NCBI GenBank assembly: GCA_921293015.1
Contig: OV121088.1
Coordinates: 17,769,645 to 17,833,644, forward strand
From: Phorcus lineatus
Taxonomy: Eukaryota > Mollusca > Gastropoda > Trochida > Trochidae
Length of the DNA: 64,000 bases
Direction: 5' to 3'
Shown: positions 13,256 to 25,354 of the stretch, one piece after another
Position numbering within the stretch: position 1 is the stretch's first letter
How the letters are laid out: every line of letters begins with the position of its first letter
Made by a program: the position numbers and the translations under genes
The notes under the pieces: model-generated
The model's input: only the letters and a program-made list of their open reading frames with translations
What the model was told of the DNA's origin: nothing
Databases searched by the model: none

Positions 13256-13885
13256 TTAAAGGCACTAGTGCACGCTTTTACGGTTTAAATTGGCTATTTT
13301 AAGGTTTAAGAGGACTTATGCAATCACTTAAGCTTTCTATCGATGCAATGAAATACTTAAAATTCTTTACAATTGACCTGCAATCAACAATGAAAAAATG
13401 TAGAGAGCCGCTGTCGGCTTGGACATATAAAAAATCTAAGGTTAGCTGTGCACAAAACGGATAAATTAAAGACATTTGAAAGCGGCTGAACACTTATTAT
13501 GTGCAGCTGTTTAATTTACCTAAACTCTGAACTGAGAACAAATAATGGATTATGTTTTATGAAAGCAATGTTGTAAATAAACCGACTTAATAACACAGCT
13601 TTAGCATTGCTATTAGATTGACCAAAGCGGCTGCCGTTTCCGCTTTTTTGGTTATAAGCAAAATCTTAATATTTCCGATGTCGTAGTTCATGCGGATTTA
13701 TTGTAACGTAACATTAAATACTTCCGGTCTTTAAAAATTAACCTTACTACCTGAATACGTAAATATTCGTTAAATAACTTACGAGGTAGATTATTTGAGT
13801 GAGGTTCTTGAATAATATTGAGAAATATGCAGTATCTGTGCATTCGTTGTGTTAAAGAAATATTGGTGTGCACTAGTGCGTTTAA
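13256..13885. mobile_element. TTAA-ended MITE family 1, copy B (longest copy)
   Basis: The left end begins TTAAAGGCACTAGTGCACGC and the right end closes GTGTGCACTAGTGCGTTTAA, giving inverted termini of about 19-20 bp with three mismatches. At 630 bp it is more than twice the length of copy A, with about 300 extra internal bases (about 13330-13640) between blocks shared with copy A. It shares CAATGCAATGAAATACTT-like sequence with copy C, suggesting it is nearer to the parental form. No transposase is visible. Confidence 0.7.
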
Positions 13886-14112
13886 GTTTTCAACCATTCT
13901 TGATAAGCACATTATAAAATTGTCAACTCATCTGTCATTCTTCAACATAGGCACTAAATATTCTAGAGACGAATGAACCGATGACTTTATTTTTCTCTAT
14001 CCTTTCCTAAGCCAATCTGTTCTATAAAATCCTCTTCAAAACATGACAATATAAAAAACCTTTAAACGAGTTACTATTACGTTTCATGGTAATAAAAAAA
14101 GAACTTTGGCAG

Positions 14113-15013
14113 TATTAAGGTGATCTATTTCTATAAAGTACTTTAACTGTAATAAGGTTATCCATTTATATAAAGTACTCTAACTAATAAGTTTGTCCAT
14201 TTATATAAAGTACTGTAACTGTTATAAAGTGATCCATTTATATAAAGTACTGTAACTCTTATAAGGTTATCCATTTATATAAAGTACTTTAACTGTAATA
14301 AAGTGATACATTTATATAAAGTACTTTAACTGTAATAAGGTTATCCATTTATATAAAGTACTGTAACTGTTATAAAGTGATCCATTTTTATAAAGTACTG
14401 TAACTGTAATAAGGTTATCCATTTATATAAAGTATTGTAACTGTAATAAGGTTATCCATTTCTATAAAGTACTGTAACTGTTATAAAGTGATCCATTTAT
14501 ATAAATTACTTTAACTGTAATAAAGTGATCCATTTATATAAAGTATTGTAACTGTAATAAGGTTATCCATTTATATAAAGTACTTAACTGTAATAAGGTT
14601 ATCCATTTACATAAAGTACTTTAACTGTAATAATGTTATCCATTTCTATAAAGTACTTTAACTGTAATAAGGTTATCCATTTATATAAAGTACTGTAACT
14701 GTAACAATGTTATCATTTTATATAAAGTACTTTAACTGTAATAAGAATATCCATTTATTTAAAGTACTTTAACTGTAATAAGCTTATCCAATTATATAAA
14801 GTATTGTAACTGTGATAAGGTTATCCATTTATATAAAGTACTTTAACTGTGATAAGGTTATCCATTTCTATAAAGTACTGTAACTGTTTTAAGGTTATCC
14901 AATTATATAAAGTACTTTAACTGTAATAAGGTTATCCATTTATATAAAGTACTTTAACTGCAATAAGGTTATCTATTTATAGAAAGTATTGTAACTGTGA
15001 TAAGGTTATACAT
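14113..15013. repeat. 37-bp minisatellite, 24 copies plus a partial
   Basis: Tandem array with unit GGTTATCCATTTATATAAAG + TACTTTAACTGTAATAA (37 bp). I counted 24 full copies and a decaying 25th that ends at about 15013. Two subtypes occur at the unit start: most begin GGTTATCC, while five (about 14230-14540) begin AGTGATCC or AGTGATAC. In that subtype the junction with the preceding unit reads TAAAGTG, which matches the NK2-class TNAAGTG motif. Copies differ by a few substitutions and one 1-bp deletion. There is no coding capacity. Confidence 0.95.
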
Positions 15014-15099
15014 TCACTGTAATTGCTTCAGGTTTCTTCCAAATAAGTGCCTCAGATGTTTGACCGCAATGACGTAACAGTAAGAATGTATTTCCTACC

Positions 15100-15260
15100 A
15101 TTTTGACCCGGTCACCTTATCAGCTGATTGCAGCGACCACTGGTCAGGGGCAGGGGGTGAACAACTGGTATATTCTTAAATGCATCCACAATACGGATGT
15201 CCGTATCAGAGTTCCGGTCTGGTGACACAAGCCTTGCCACGCCTTTGTTCATACTTTGGA
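15100..15260. promoter_or_regulatory. Candidate regulatory island with GATA and E-box motifs
   Basis: Immediately after the minisatellite, a 160-bp stretch of balanced composition contains CTTATCAGCTG (15116-15126), a GATA site (reverse) directly abutting a CAGCTG E-box, plus further GTCACC/GGTGAC elements. GATA, E-box and NK factors cooperate in mesodermal enhancers of many animals. The assignment here is by motif only. Confidence 0.3.
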
Positions 15261-17029
15261 ATTTTATATATACTTGGTTGGGTAGAATTTATGTATTGAA
15301 ATATATTAATAAGATTCTGCACTGAGGTGAGCTCCAGTAATGCCTAGATCGAGCGAATTATAATTCTTAAACTAGACATTTACAAAGATAGACTGACTGA
15401 TGATTTTTTCAAAATTCCCTCGGAAAAGAAATAAAATGTTTTCGGCGTATATTGGTTTTAAACAAATCATCCAGATACGTGATACTTTTTAATGTTTGAA
15501 AAAGGTATGATTTTCTATTCAGAAATTAAGTCAAACCATTTGTTCATAATTAAAATATCTTTTCACAAGAAACAATGACCAAAAAAACCCAATAATTTAA
15601 AAACATGTTTCTATGTTTGAAACCAAAGTCGGGAAAAATTAAACGTACGTTATTTTCGAAATAACGAGATAAACGCAAATAACAGAACCTGGTGCTACAA
15701 TGAAATCTTGAATGAAAGTTAAAACAGGGCTATGGGAATATCAGCTGTCCAAGTTTCGTAATTGAAGAGATTTCAGATACTTTCTTTTATTATCATCTTT
15801 ATTTAGTTGCTTCGAAATTTAGATGTCAGAGTGGAAATATTGGTTTAGATATTCCGTATTCATTCCGAAGGATGATTAAATATACGCACTTTATGAAAAA
15901 TAAACATTTACAGAAAAAAGTAGTAAGTAAATCAAAATTTGTATTCATTTGTTGAGGGGTGAATATATCTACTGCTCTGATATGACGTGCTGGCAATGGT
16001 GGCTGACTATTAATGTGTGGATTTGAATCCTGCATGTGCTCGTCGTCAAATGCACAAATACACAAACTGCAGTGTGAATATGTTCTACTGATTATTGTCA
16101 AAATATACTTTCATACAAGTTTTTGGAACAAAGTGTTTAAACTGGATGTTTCGTTTAAGGAATACAAAGAACGGTAAACCAAGACGAAACTTATGTTGTA
16201 TGGTAAAGTCTTTGCTGATGTCAATGTCCCTTTAAGACACGCGCCTGATCTGCGTGTTCAGGAAGACAGAAGGAAGCTGGTAGGATATCTTCCAATGTGT
16301 TCCCTGTGTGTGTATCAGACAGACGGATACATCTTCTTATCGATACACCGTACAGACAGAACACACCGCGCAGGTCAATGTAGACTGACACACATTCTCC
16401 TTGACAATATAAATCAATTTTGACAGCACTGATTGAAACAGTAGAGCAAGTTGCATTGATTTAAGTTGCGCCTAGTGGTTGCCCTTGTTGTATTGCCAAA
16501 GTACGATTGAGGTTGTACTATTTGATGTTAATAGCCTTATCCTTAGTATAAGAAAAACAAAGTGAGTTGAGCATTTTTTGTGTATAATCCACCTAGACAC
16601 ATGTTGATAAACTGACCAAAAATAAAAACTTGACACTAAGTTTTTCTGGCACAAAAAAAAATTGTTTTAAATCAAGTATGTTGTGCAAAGATCAATTGGG
16701 TATGATCAGAAGACATAAACACATAATCACGTCTGTATTTAACTTCGGTAACGTTAATGACGTCTGAATACCCTCCTAAAGGAATTTCGCAGAATGAAGA
16801 GAATCGATCTGAGGTGATTAGTAACGATTTTGTCCACCTCTTGCGTCTCGTACAGCAACACAACGTCTCCTCATGAATCTTAGAACGTTAGTTAGTTAAC
16901 TTACATCTGCCATATTTCAATAATCGTCAACCAGATTTAAGCAAATGTCACAATCTGTTAATATGTAAAGATAAAAATGTGCTTATGAAAATATCGCTCT
17001 TTGTTAAACACGCACTATCGAAAATGACT
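15261..17029. other. Intergenic, no gene recognised
   Basis: Mostly AT-rich. A somewhat GC-richer patch at about 16190-16400 holds a 76-codon + strand open frame (16193-16423) without recognisable domains. No repeat structure seen. Confidence 0.35.
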
Positions 17030-17079
17030 TCTACCGTATATTAGATGTATATGTGTATATATCTGTGCTTATCATTATA

Positions 17080-17187
17080 TGATTCTTTCAACATATTGTC
17101 TGAAAATCATATTTCATTTGTATTCATTGTAAATGGGCCAATGGCCATCTTACTGAAATAAACTTCATTCATTCATTCATTCATTCA
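17080..17187 (+). mobile_element. 3' tail of a truncated LINE-type retroelement
   Basis: The stretch contains the short hairpin GGGCCAATGGCC (17133-17144), then GAAATAAA, and terminates in a (CATT)n run at 17164-17187. This hairpin plus short tandem tail is typical of non-LTR retrotransposon 3' ends, which insert 5'-truncated. The tail abuts the Tc1 relic, so the retroelement may have inserted into it. No reverse transcriptase coding is left. Confidence 0.5.
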
Positions 17188-17188
17188 C

Positions 17189-17345
17189 TGCCCGAGGAAG
17201 ACGTCGCCATTGCTCAACAAGGTGACTTTGAAGATCTTGCAACGTCTGTGGTGGATTAACGTGCTGACGAACACGTCGACCCAGTTCGTCCCAGTTCGTC
17301 CCAGTTCGTCCAAGGTAAATCGAGGTTCGTCACTAAAAACAATGG
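17189..17345 (-). pseudogene. Relic of a Tc1/mariner-type transposase (internally deleted, frameshifted)
   Basis: Read on the minus strand, 17345-17311 encodes IVFSDEPRFTL, the FSDE(S)RF block around the second catalytic Asp of Tc1-like DDE transposases. It is followed, in another frame, by DELGRRVRQHVNPPQTLQ...HLVEQWRRLP, which matches the late region (WDELGRRVR ... L..EW..IP) that normally lies well downstream. The segment between them, holding the last catalytic residue, is missing. A 10-bp unit (CCAGTTCGTC on the + strand) is present three times at 17281-17310 and moves the frame. N-terminal DNA-binding and first catalytic regions are absent. The element is dead. Confidence 0.75.
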
Positions 17346-18639
17346 AATTGGATGTTGGAAAGTGGATGTTGATATGTGTACAAGTATCGGTATGACAAGT
17401 ATGTATGTTTGAATGTGCTTCACTTAATTCCATTCCTTCAAATGCATGCATGATTGCTTGACATTTACTTTTGCAGTTCAGAGATTGATACTCAGCAAAT
17501 ATAGATTTGATATAAAATCGTTGAATATCATGAACATGATTTCTTATGATTCTGTTAAGAATATCAAACCAAGATAAGAGGTGAAAACTTTTTAATAACA
17601 TGCTAGGTTTGATCCCTGATCAAAATTGAGAATAAATTTCAAAATAAATACAACTGTAGTACAACTATTTCACAACTGTAAGTACTCAATTGCAAACCAC
17701 GTTTAAGAAAATGTAGTAAAGAAAGTTTTTATTCATTCTGCATATATTTATTATATGAGTAACCAAAATTAAACACGAACATATACTACATGCATATCAT
17801 GAATGAAGAAGTGATAATTGCGATCTCCTCATCTACTGTAAGTATGTACTGTAGCAGTTGGTGCTATCTATATCTATATCTCATTGAGTGAAGAACCGAA
17901 TTATGAATATATTTCTGTATTGTCTATTCGTCTCTCCAATATTTCCGCACTTAAGTTTCTAAGAACGGCGAGGATTGGTAACAGCTCAGTACTTATCTCC
18001 AAGTATACACATTTCCGATACTAAACTGGTCACTGCTCAACCAAACCACATTGGCTACAGTTCAGCAGTGTATCGCTGATGGGACGATTGTCATCAGAAA
18101 TAGGTTGTACTATAGCTATCCTTGTATTCTCTTCGTATCTTCCTAATTGTGACTCTTGACCTTTCAGAATAAAGGTCGTCATTAGTTAAACCTGTCAGCC
18201 AATCAGAAGACGTTTATTTATGTCAACGCAGATGTAATTGGTCATTCCACTTTCCTCAAAATCCCCTTATCTTTATATTTTTACAAGAGGAATAGTTAAA
18301 ATTTAATGTGTTTACTAAATATATTTATGTTCTTAGATTTTACCTCACACAATAAGTTCTTAATAAAATATTTAAATATTAATATCAACAGCATTATTTT
18401 CATACTCAAATTGCGCTGTGCATACATTTTAATTTCAGACAATAGTATAATTACAGGTCAATTTCAAGTTTTAGTGAATATTATAGTAGTTACACAGTCA
18501 GGAAAACATGTAAGCATGAGACTGCAAGACCAAGGTATGAATATTAAAAATCGTCTGTTAAGTGTAGATAATAGTAAACAGTAAGCCAATTAAAATGATT
18601 TTATGTCCGGCAATAATCAAATGAAATGCAAATGAGTTT
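17346..18639. other. Intergenic, nothing recognised
   Basis: AT-rich spacer. The minus-strand open frame through 17345-17601 upstream of the transposase block does not resemble transposase and is probably fortuitous. Confidence 0.4.
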
Positions 18640-18880
18640 ATTTAATGGTAATTGAACTTCAGTTGAATGCGAAAAGATCGCAAAAGTGCATACATGTTCG
18701 TTCCAGATCATGATCATTGAACACTTGTTCATTTCAGTTGATTGTAAATGAACGTTTGTTCATATCAATGGTAATAATTGAATGTATGTCAATTTCAGGA
18801 AATAAGTATTTCAGAAAAGCAGAAATGACTGTGGGATGCACTTCAAATGTACATAAGTTCATATCAGAAGAAAGTTCTAT
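18640..18880. repeat. Degenerate repeats built around TGAAC...GTTCA palindromes
   Basis: Two palindromes, TGAACACTTGTTCA (18718-18731) and TGAACGTTTGTTCA (18749-18762), lie 31 bp apart, with further variants (ATGTTCGTTCC, GAATGTATGTC, TAAGTTCATATCAG) on either side, each near a TTTCAG or ATATCA block. This may be a decayed tandem repeat of roughly 30-55 bp or a cluster of factor sites. Confidence 0.4.
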
Positions 18881-18899
18881 AAAGGACAATACGTGAAAG

Positions 18900-19090
18900 A
18901 GATGATCATCCCTTTTCCTCGGCTACCCCTTCCCCCTTAGCTAGCGTCTGAACGTTATTCCACGCAAGGCGCCACACACGACGATATTGCTTCTCATAGT
19001 TGTAGAATCCCGGTTGTAAGTACACTCACTGATGCGCTGGTCTACCTACCAGTGTGCCTTCCGCGCTTCTAACTGATTTCCCGTAAACAT
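18900..19090. promoter_or_regulatory. GC-richer island, candidate regulatory element
   Basis: A 190-bp patch with C-rich and CpG-containing sequence in AT-rich surroundings. It has no coding features and no specific motif I would rely on. Confidence 0.2.
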
Positions 19091-20159
19091 CACTCAAATC
19101 TATGGCAAACATCACTTCTTGAACATCACATGTTTTGCAATGATATTGACATTTGTGTTTGTTTTCCAATACTTTTTCTAAGTTTCGTAAAATTTTATTT
19201 ATTTAATTTTCAATCAGTCAATTTTTTTCTTGCAAACTCAAACAACATTTAACAGGTTTTTATTTGGTCTGTAAGATAATATTTCCAAGAATATGAAAGT
19301 AATGAAGGTAAGCTTATGTTTCTAAAAATGTTGCTTCCTGAAAATATTCCGTGATAAAAAGTAATATGAAATGTCATAATTATCGTAACACAAACTGAAA
19401 AGAATAAAGAATTTATCATTCTTACACAATTGTGTAAAAGAAACTTATATGAAATAGCATAACAATGGTTATGAAAAAGAAAAGAAAATGTAAATTGTAA
19501 TGAAAAGGAATTGAAGATAAAAATACTGGAACATTTTTAAATATCCATCATGTCACATTTAAACGAACTAATTGAATCAAATTAAATTATAATTACATGT
19601 AAACATTATGAAAAACTGTCAGTGTATTATCAAATACTTCAATATCGCGGCTTGAGCGTTTATCGGTCGTACACCTTATATAATGTTTTCCTCCGTACAT
19701 TGAAAACACTTGATTTAATGAGGCGAAATTCTGATTGACCTAAATTATGAACTTTGGCTACTTCTTCGCCGCCACACTGTCGCCTGTAGCGGAACCAAAA
19801 ATGACCTGCAATGTCGCGATATACTGTACGCTTCGCCAATTTAGTTCTTTTTACTGGCAGCTACATGCTTTGATGTGTGATGTTTATATATCTGATAATA
19901 TTAGACTGTGGGAATTATTACAACTGCACTTAATGTGAGGTCAGATTTTAATTGATCATTTTTTAAACTTTTATTTTGACACGAAATTGACACATTGTAG
20001 GATAGTCATGGAAATTGAAAAAGGTTTCGAAATGTATGCCAAATTGTTTAAATAAAAATATTTATGCAAAACAAAAATTCATAATCGTTTGGGTTGTTCT
20101 TCGAAACAAAAATAACGGTTTTTAAATTCGGAATATTGTTAATAATTTCGTCTAGAATA

Positions 20160-20380
20160 TTATGGCATTCATGAAGATATCAAAGTTTGCGAAGGTTTTG
20201 GTTTTCCGTTTCGCTCAAGCACTAAACATCGTGCTGCACGTGGGAATCTACACACCTTTCACGAGCTGCACAAGCGTATCGTCACGTGACACTCGACGCT
20301 TTACCTTTCCCCGCCCACCAACAAATCATCATCAAAAGCGTGACTGTACAACGTTCTCAAAACCGAATAAAGTTCTTTGA
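20160..20380. promoter_or_regulatory. Candidate enhancer with CSL, E-box and T-box-like motifs
   Basis: Within 220 bp lie two CACGTG E-boxes (20237-20242 and 20283-20288), an overlapping CGTGGGAA (20239-20246) that matches the Su(H)/CSL consensus YGTGRGAA, and ACACACCTTTCAC (20251-20263), which includes a T-box half site. The block is GC-richer than its flanks. The 72-codon open frame across it has no recognisable domain. Enhancer function is inferred from motifs. Confidence 0.35.
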
Positions 20381-22619
20381 AAACCTTTACTGTTATCTAA
20401 ACAAGATTAAAGAATAAGTTTACAGACAGATGATACATCAACAGATCTTATGTGTATCAGATTGCATAAACGACTTATAAAAGAGCTGTTGCGGACATTA
20501 AATTCAAGGATTTGAGATATGTCGTGAAATACGGAAGTTATATTGCCAAGGACTCTGAGCGAATCATTGCACCTTGCAGCGATTAAAGTATTCTGATATT
20601 AAACCACACTTAACTTTCCAAGATGGCGTTAAGTTTGACTACTTAGAGCCTTTCATCACTGGAAGAACGCTAAGAGTTTGAAATGTTGCATAAGTGTTTC
20701 ACCCCCGAAATATGATTTGATGTTTTCCATTCATTACGAAATATCGTAAAAGAATCGATTAAAATTTATTATACTAACTTCAAACATATATTTATTGCGA
20801 AAAAGTGTATATATTGAAGATAAGTGTTTATGTTTGATAACTTAAACAGATAGATTGGTTGTTTGTAATATACAACAAATCTAAGGTGCAGTGAAATTAC
20901 TTCAAATATAAAAGATAACAAACATTTTTAAAATCAACTGACCATTTTATAAAAAGGGAAAGATTTCCATCCAAATTTAAATCTTAATTTGTTAAAAACA
21001 ATTTTCAGCACAAGTCATAAGGTACATAAACTATTTAATATGAAAGAATATCAAATGGAAGGAAAATAAACTGTAAAACTGTACATTCTAAAAGCATCCA
21101 AACATTTGATCTACGGTTTAGATTAGTCTGTAGGCCAGACCCTGAAGTAAGGTAGGAGCCTAAGCGAGTCTATAAAAAGACTTTAAAGCTTGATTTCAGA
21201 AAATGAAGAAATTTCAGTCTCCTTTGCATTTCATTTAATATTTTTCGATTAACTGATGCATTTTTCATTTCAGAGGCTTATTGTTAGACTAGGTTTAGAT
21301 CTACATGTGCAACTACCAGAAAGACCATGCACAGATGATCTAAATCGATATTGTTTTATGATGTCAGTACCATGACTAATACTATTTATATTGGAAATGT
21401 TCAATTATTGACATCCCTCAATATAAAGATTGAATAATTACCATTATATTATTTTCGTCATTATAAAAGAAAGAATGCACACCTGTTAAAATATCTTTTT
21501 ATTGAAGCTTTCTATTGACGCAAACATTGACCTAGTATTCAGTCGACACGACCCTTGAGTCCTCACATCGACAATCATCCATAGAGATGAACGAAATGAG
21601 TTTATTCACAGTTTTCACGGTATATGTTTGACCAGCCGACAAACGTATTAACAAGTAATAAGAACAAATCGCCCTGAAAAATTGACAAAATCAACAACAA
21701 ATTAGTAAATGCAGTGTGTCGTGAAAGCATTTTAATTGCTAACGTGTAATAGGTATCACTATCAGTATTTTAAAAAACGCCAATGCAGGCGAACAAATAA
21801 AATAAAATGTTTTACGACAGGGGTACAGTTTTAAAAATATAGTGAAGGACGGTGATCGAAATGAGCACTCGAAATGCTGCATATCACACTGAGTACTTAG
21901 TGGAAGATGTACATAGATTTTGCTCAGCAGTGAAGGGAAGTTCAAGTTGTTTTCACTGAAAAACATCTATTTTGATAACATGGTTTGTTTATCAATCACC
22001 CATTCATAACGTTTCACAATGAGAAGACATGCTACCCTGGTTTTACTTAAAGATGTACTTGCTTAAGTAAAAGACAAATACACATTCACATTGTTATAAG
22101 TCTAGCTTTGTCACAAATGGATAAAATAAACATTTTAAAATGAAATAACATAATATTAATTACATAATATTCGATTCATAAACACACACAGTTAGGGCAT
22201 AGAAAATTTTACATTTAACTTTCGGTACGATAGCAATAAAGCTGATTAAGAATTGATTAGACCTTAACTGGTTCGATAAATATTAAATAATCAATAACAA
22301 TATACGATAAAGTTTGATAAAGCCTAGGGTTTCTATCTGAATTTATATAATTCATAACATTTATATAAAAAAAAAAAACTTTCTGATGCATAGTGTTCAA
22401 AGGGATATATGTTCATTCATATACATTACTGAAATTCAATCGCATACATGCTCAAATTTGTAGAGTGAATATCTGAACGTTATTTGTTATGCAAAAGAAA
22501 AACTAAGCAATTGAACAATATCTCATAAACATCAAAACATGGCTTCATTCTCACGGCAAAATAAGAACCAAACAAACTCACACAATGTTTACATACTAAC
22601 AATGCGAGTGCACGAGTGT
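20381..22619. other. Intergenic, nothing recognised
   Basis: Long AT-rich spacer with short random open frames only. Confidence 0.4.
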
Positions 22620-22770
22620 TTGTCTGTGTGTGTGTGTGTTAATTATAACTGGTAGATACCCGGTAGCGACCATACCGCGTCACTCACTTCCTGAGCCCCG
22701 CCGAGGTTCCGAGCGCTAATTGATCCTAGGCGTGAGACCAACACATCATAACTCCCCTAGACTGGGCCTG
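22620..22770. promoter_or_regulatory. GC-richer island after a short (TG)n run
   Basis: A (TG)8-like run at 22621-22640 is followed by about 130 bp of balanced composition including GCGCTAATTGATCC and CCGCGTCACTCACTTCC. Homeodomain core ATTA/TAAT motifs are present. Classified by composition. Confidence 0.25.
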
Positions 22771-24479
22771 GTCTTTAGAACAGTTTAAGATAAATAATAA
22801 ATGATTATTTACTGGACAAAAACATAAGGGTATTTGTAAATTTTGAAGTCGTAGACAGTGACATATTTTTTCGATGACATTCTGACGAGATATCATCATA
22901 ATAATCTACACACCTCTAATTATGTAACGTATTTTGTCCAGTATGGATATCAATAGAAATTCAAGCAGATATTACATGATAGAACGTATATAGACTTGGT
23001 CAAGTCTTTCAAATATTTTCATTTAACTGTCTATGTTTATAAGATAAAAAGTTGCGTTTGAAAATTCATTCATTGTTATTTGATACCCGAACATTTTGTT
23101 TAATAACAACTTTCTACACTATGGATTTGTTTCAAAAGTCTAATTGACTAAACATGATAGCCTCTTGAAGAGAAGGATTAATATTTAGTTTTTGAGATTC
23201 CTTTATCTCTGAAGCACTGTCATCCAATAAATGGCAGAATCTACACGAAGAGTCAACATGGAAAGAATAACTGTATTTTAGACTGACGATCTATGAAACT
23301 TTGATCCGCAAAACTATGAAATTGTTCATGAATATAAACATAGTTATGTGATTAATTGTATTACACAAATAAGATATGAAGCAAAGTAAAAATGGGGACA
23401 TAGCTAAATGTCTTTGTTTATTGATAATCACTTGTTTATCGATTTAATTCTGATGCATATCTAATCATAAGGAATAGTCTGATTTTCAACATAAGCAAGC
23501 GCGAAGCTCGAATATGTTTAATGTTAGATATAGGGTACTCTGTACATTGATAAGTCAGTAAATTGGCAGGTACTCGCTTGTTCATGTATCATTTCAAGTA
23601 AAAACATACTACGCTTTCGCGTGGCCACTACATTTAGATCGCAATGCTACGGACAGAGAGACCAAGTAATGTTTTGCCAGGAAACGCTTGTAAATATGGC
23701 CGTTGATATACATGCTCTCATAAGAAGAAATTCTATTTACAAAAGTATGCTAATTTACTGATATCAGTTTCAGGAACTATTGAACTAGCGGTCGGTAGTA
23801 TCTAAATCTGGTAGCCGGTGGCAACTGCTCATTTAAAACTGTGAAAATTGTGATTCCATTTCTGGATCAGTTTCGTGTGTGTTATTTAGTTTGAGTTTTA
23901 TTTGAATTTGAAATTAATAATAATTAAATGGGCCATTATGATGTATTGTCTTCTTCTGTTGGGGAGTTGCCTCAACCTAAAACAAAAACTACTTGTTATT
24001 AAACAGTCATGGTCAGTTTGATACGTCGACGTCATGTCTTAATAAATACACGTGCATTGCTAGGTACATCTTGCACGACATTAGTATAATTGCAAAGGAA
24101 ACGGTGGGTAAAGCATTATAGTCACGTAGAAACATTATTTTTTAGGTTGATTTCAAACCTTTTTTATCATTCTTTTGTATGTATCATGATGGTTAATCTT
24201 GACCTGACATGTTACGATAAAACAAACAAATTCGATTTTTTACTGGTTAAAATAACATGCACATTACATGCGTAAAATATTTTACGTTGCAACATAAATG
24301 ACGGAACTATTTTCAAAATTGCCACACAATTTCCGGAAATCCTCAAACAGGAAATATGCTCTATCGTCTGCACATCTTATCAGTACCAGGCACGCACTGT
24401 CGTCTGTCGTGTTGAAATTCCCCGTGTCACAAAAACAATATATCAAAGGAAATCTCGTGTTGTTATGACATGCAACTAG
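22771..24479. other. Intergenic, nothing recognised
   Basis: AT-rich spacer, no supported gene or repeat. Confidence 0.4.
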
Positions 24480-24499
24480 GCAGTGGACAACGAGACAAT

Positions 24500-24720
24500 G
24501 ACTATACTCACCATGGAAGGATCGAAACGAAACAATCTGATGAAAATGTATTTTGTTAAGATATGGTAAAAAGATGATGAGTACAATAAATGGGGTAGCC
24601 TACATGTACATGTTAGGAATGTCATCGTCGTCATTAACATGTCGTCATCTTTATCATTGTTGTCATCATCTCCATCATGATTCATATCATCATAGACCAC
24701 TTTCACAGTGGCAGTTCCCG
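24500..24720. repeat. Degenerate (ATC/GAT)n trinucleotide-rich tract
   Basis: The + strand is rich in CATCATC/GTCGTC-type triplets between about 24620 and 24700. This creates overlapping open frames with Asp/Asn- or His-rich translations on both strands. The frames are a by-product of the triplet composition, not genes. Confidence 0.6.
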
Positions 24721-25190
24721 TCCAAGATTGTTTCTCAGGAGCGCTTTCAGTAAATATCAACAAAATATATCAGTAATACACTGCATGTTTGCTTGGAGAA
24801 GATTGTCATTATTTACATTTGGACATCTTAGGGTGTTAGCTGTCCATAAACTCAGTTTGAGTTGATTCCAGACTGGACCCTAGACCGAGAATGACCAACC
24901 TAAAACCCGTTACTGGAATTGCATGGGGAAAGAAGAAGACCAAGTTGTTTGAATCTGTCACCGTTTGGTTTATCTTGTGATTAGACCAGGCAGATATTAT
25001 CGAGTTGGGCATTTATGATGAGAGGATTGCGTCTGACTTCATATTTAATGAAATAATTTAACTGGATCGCACATATGAGAGTTACCAAATGCAAGACAAT
25101 GTTTTATAATCAAATAAAACAATTCTTAATCGAATATACCATGTTCAGTTAAGCTATGCTAATCAGTTTCCCTACCTCAAATGATTGAAA

Positions 25191-25354
25191 GGTGTTCACA
25201 CAAAAATGGCCGCCAGTGGATTTTGCTTGATAATGTCTTCTACGACTACGGATGACCTGGTCGAGAAGACAATACATTAGGCAATTAACTATTGTGTATT
25301 TAAGAAAAATTGAAACGACAAAATTTTCAAAAAAAACGTATTAATGCCCCTTTA
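25191..25354. repeat. Dispersed repeat D, copy 1
   Basis: This shares a series of blocks in the same order with 29046-29210: ACACAAA..TGGC, TTTTG.TTGATA, CTACGAC.ACGGAT, TTTTCAAAAAA.ACGT and finally a GCC(C/T)C(T)TTTAA end. Read in reverse the end is TTAAAGGGGCA, resembling the ends of the other TTAA-ended elements in this window. Probably a decayed non-autonomous element; its left boundary is unclear. Confidence 0.5.

Noticed and set aside
14113-15013. CRISPR-like array
   Set aside because: There are no unique spacers between repeats; units are contiguous 37-bp copies in an animal genome, so it is a minisatellite.
17345-17601. Upstream part of the 138-codon minus-strand frame as transposase
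   Set aside because: Only the part from FSDE onward resembles Tc1 transposase; the earlier residues match no transposase feature.
23281-23310. Second hammerhead candidate (CTGACGA followed by GAAA)
   Set aside because: The bases between cannot form stem II, and no stem I or III pairs around it.
24476-24763. Overlapping frames on both strands, one Asp/Asn-rich
   Set aside because: Same triplet-composition artefact as at 31.3 kb.
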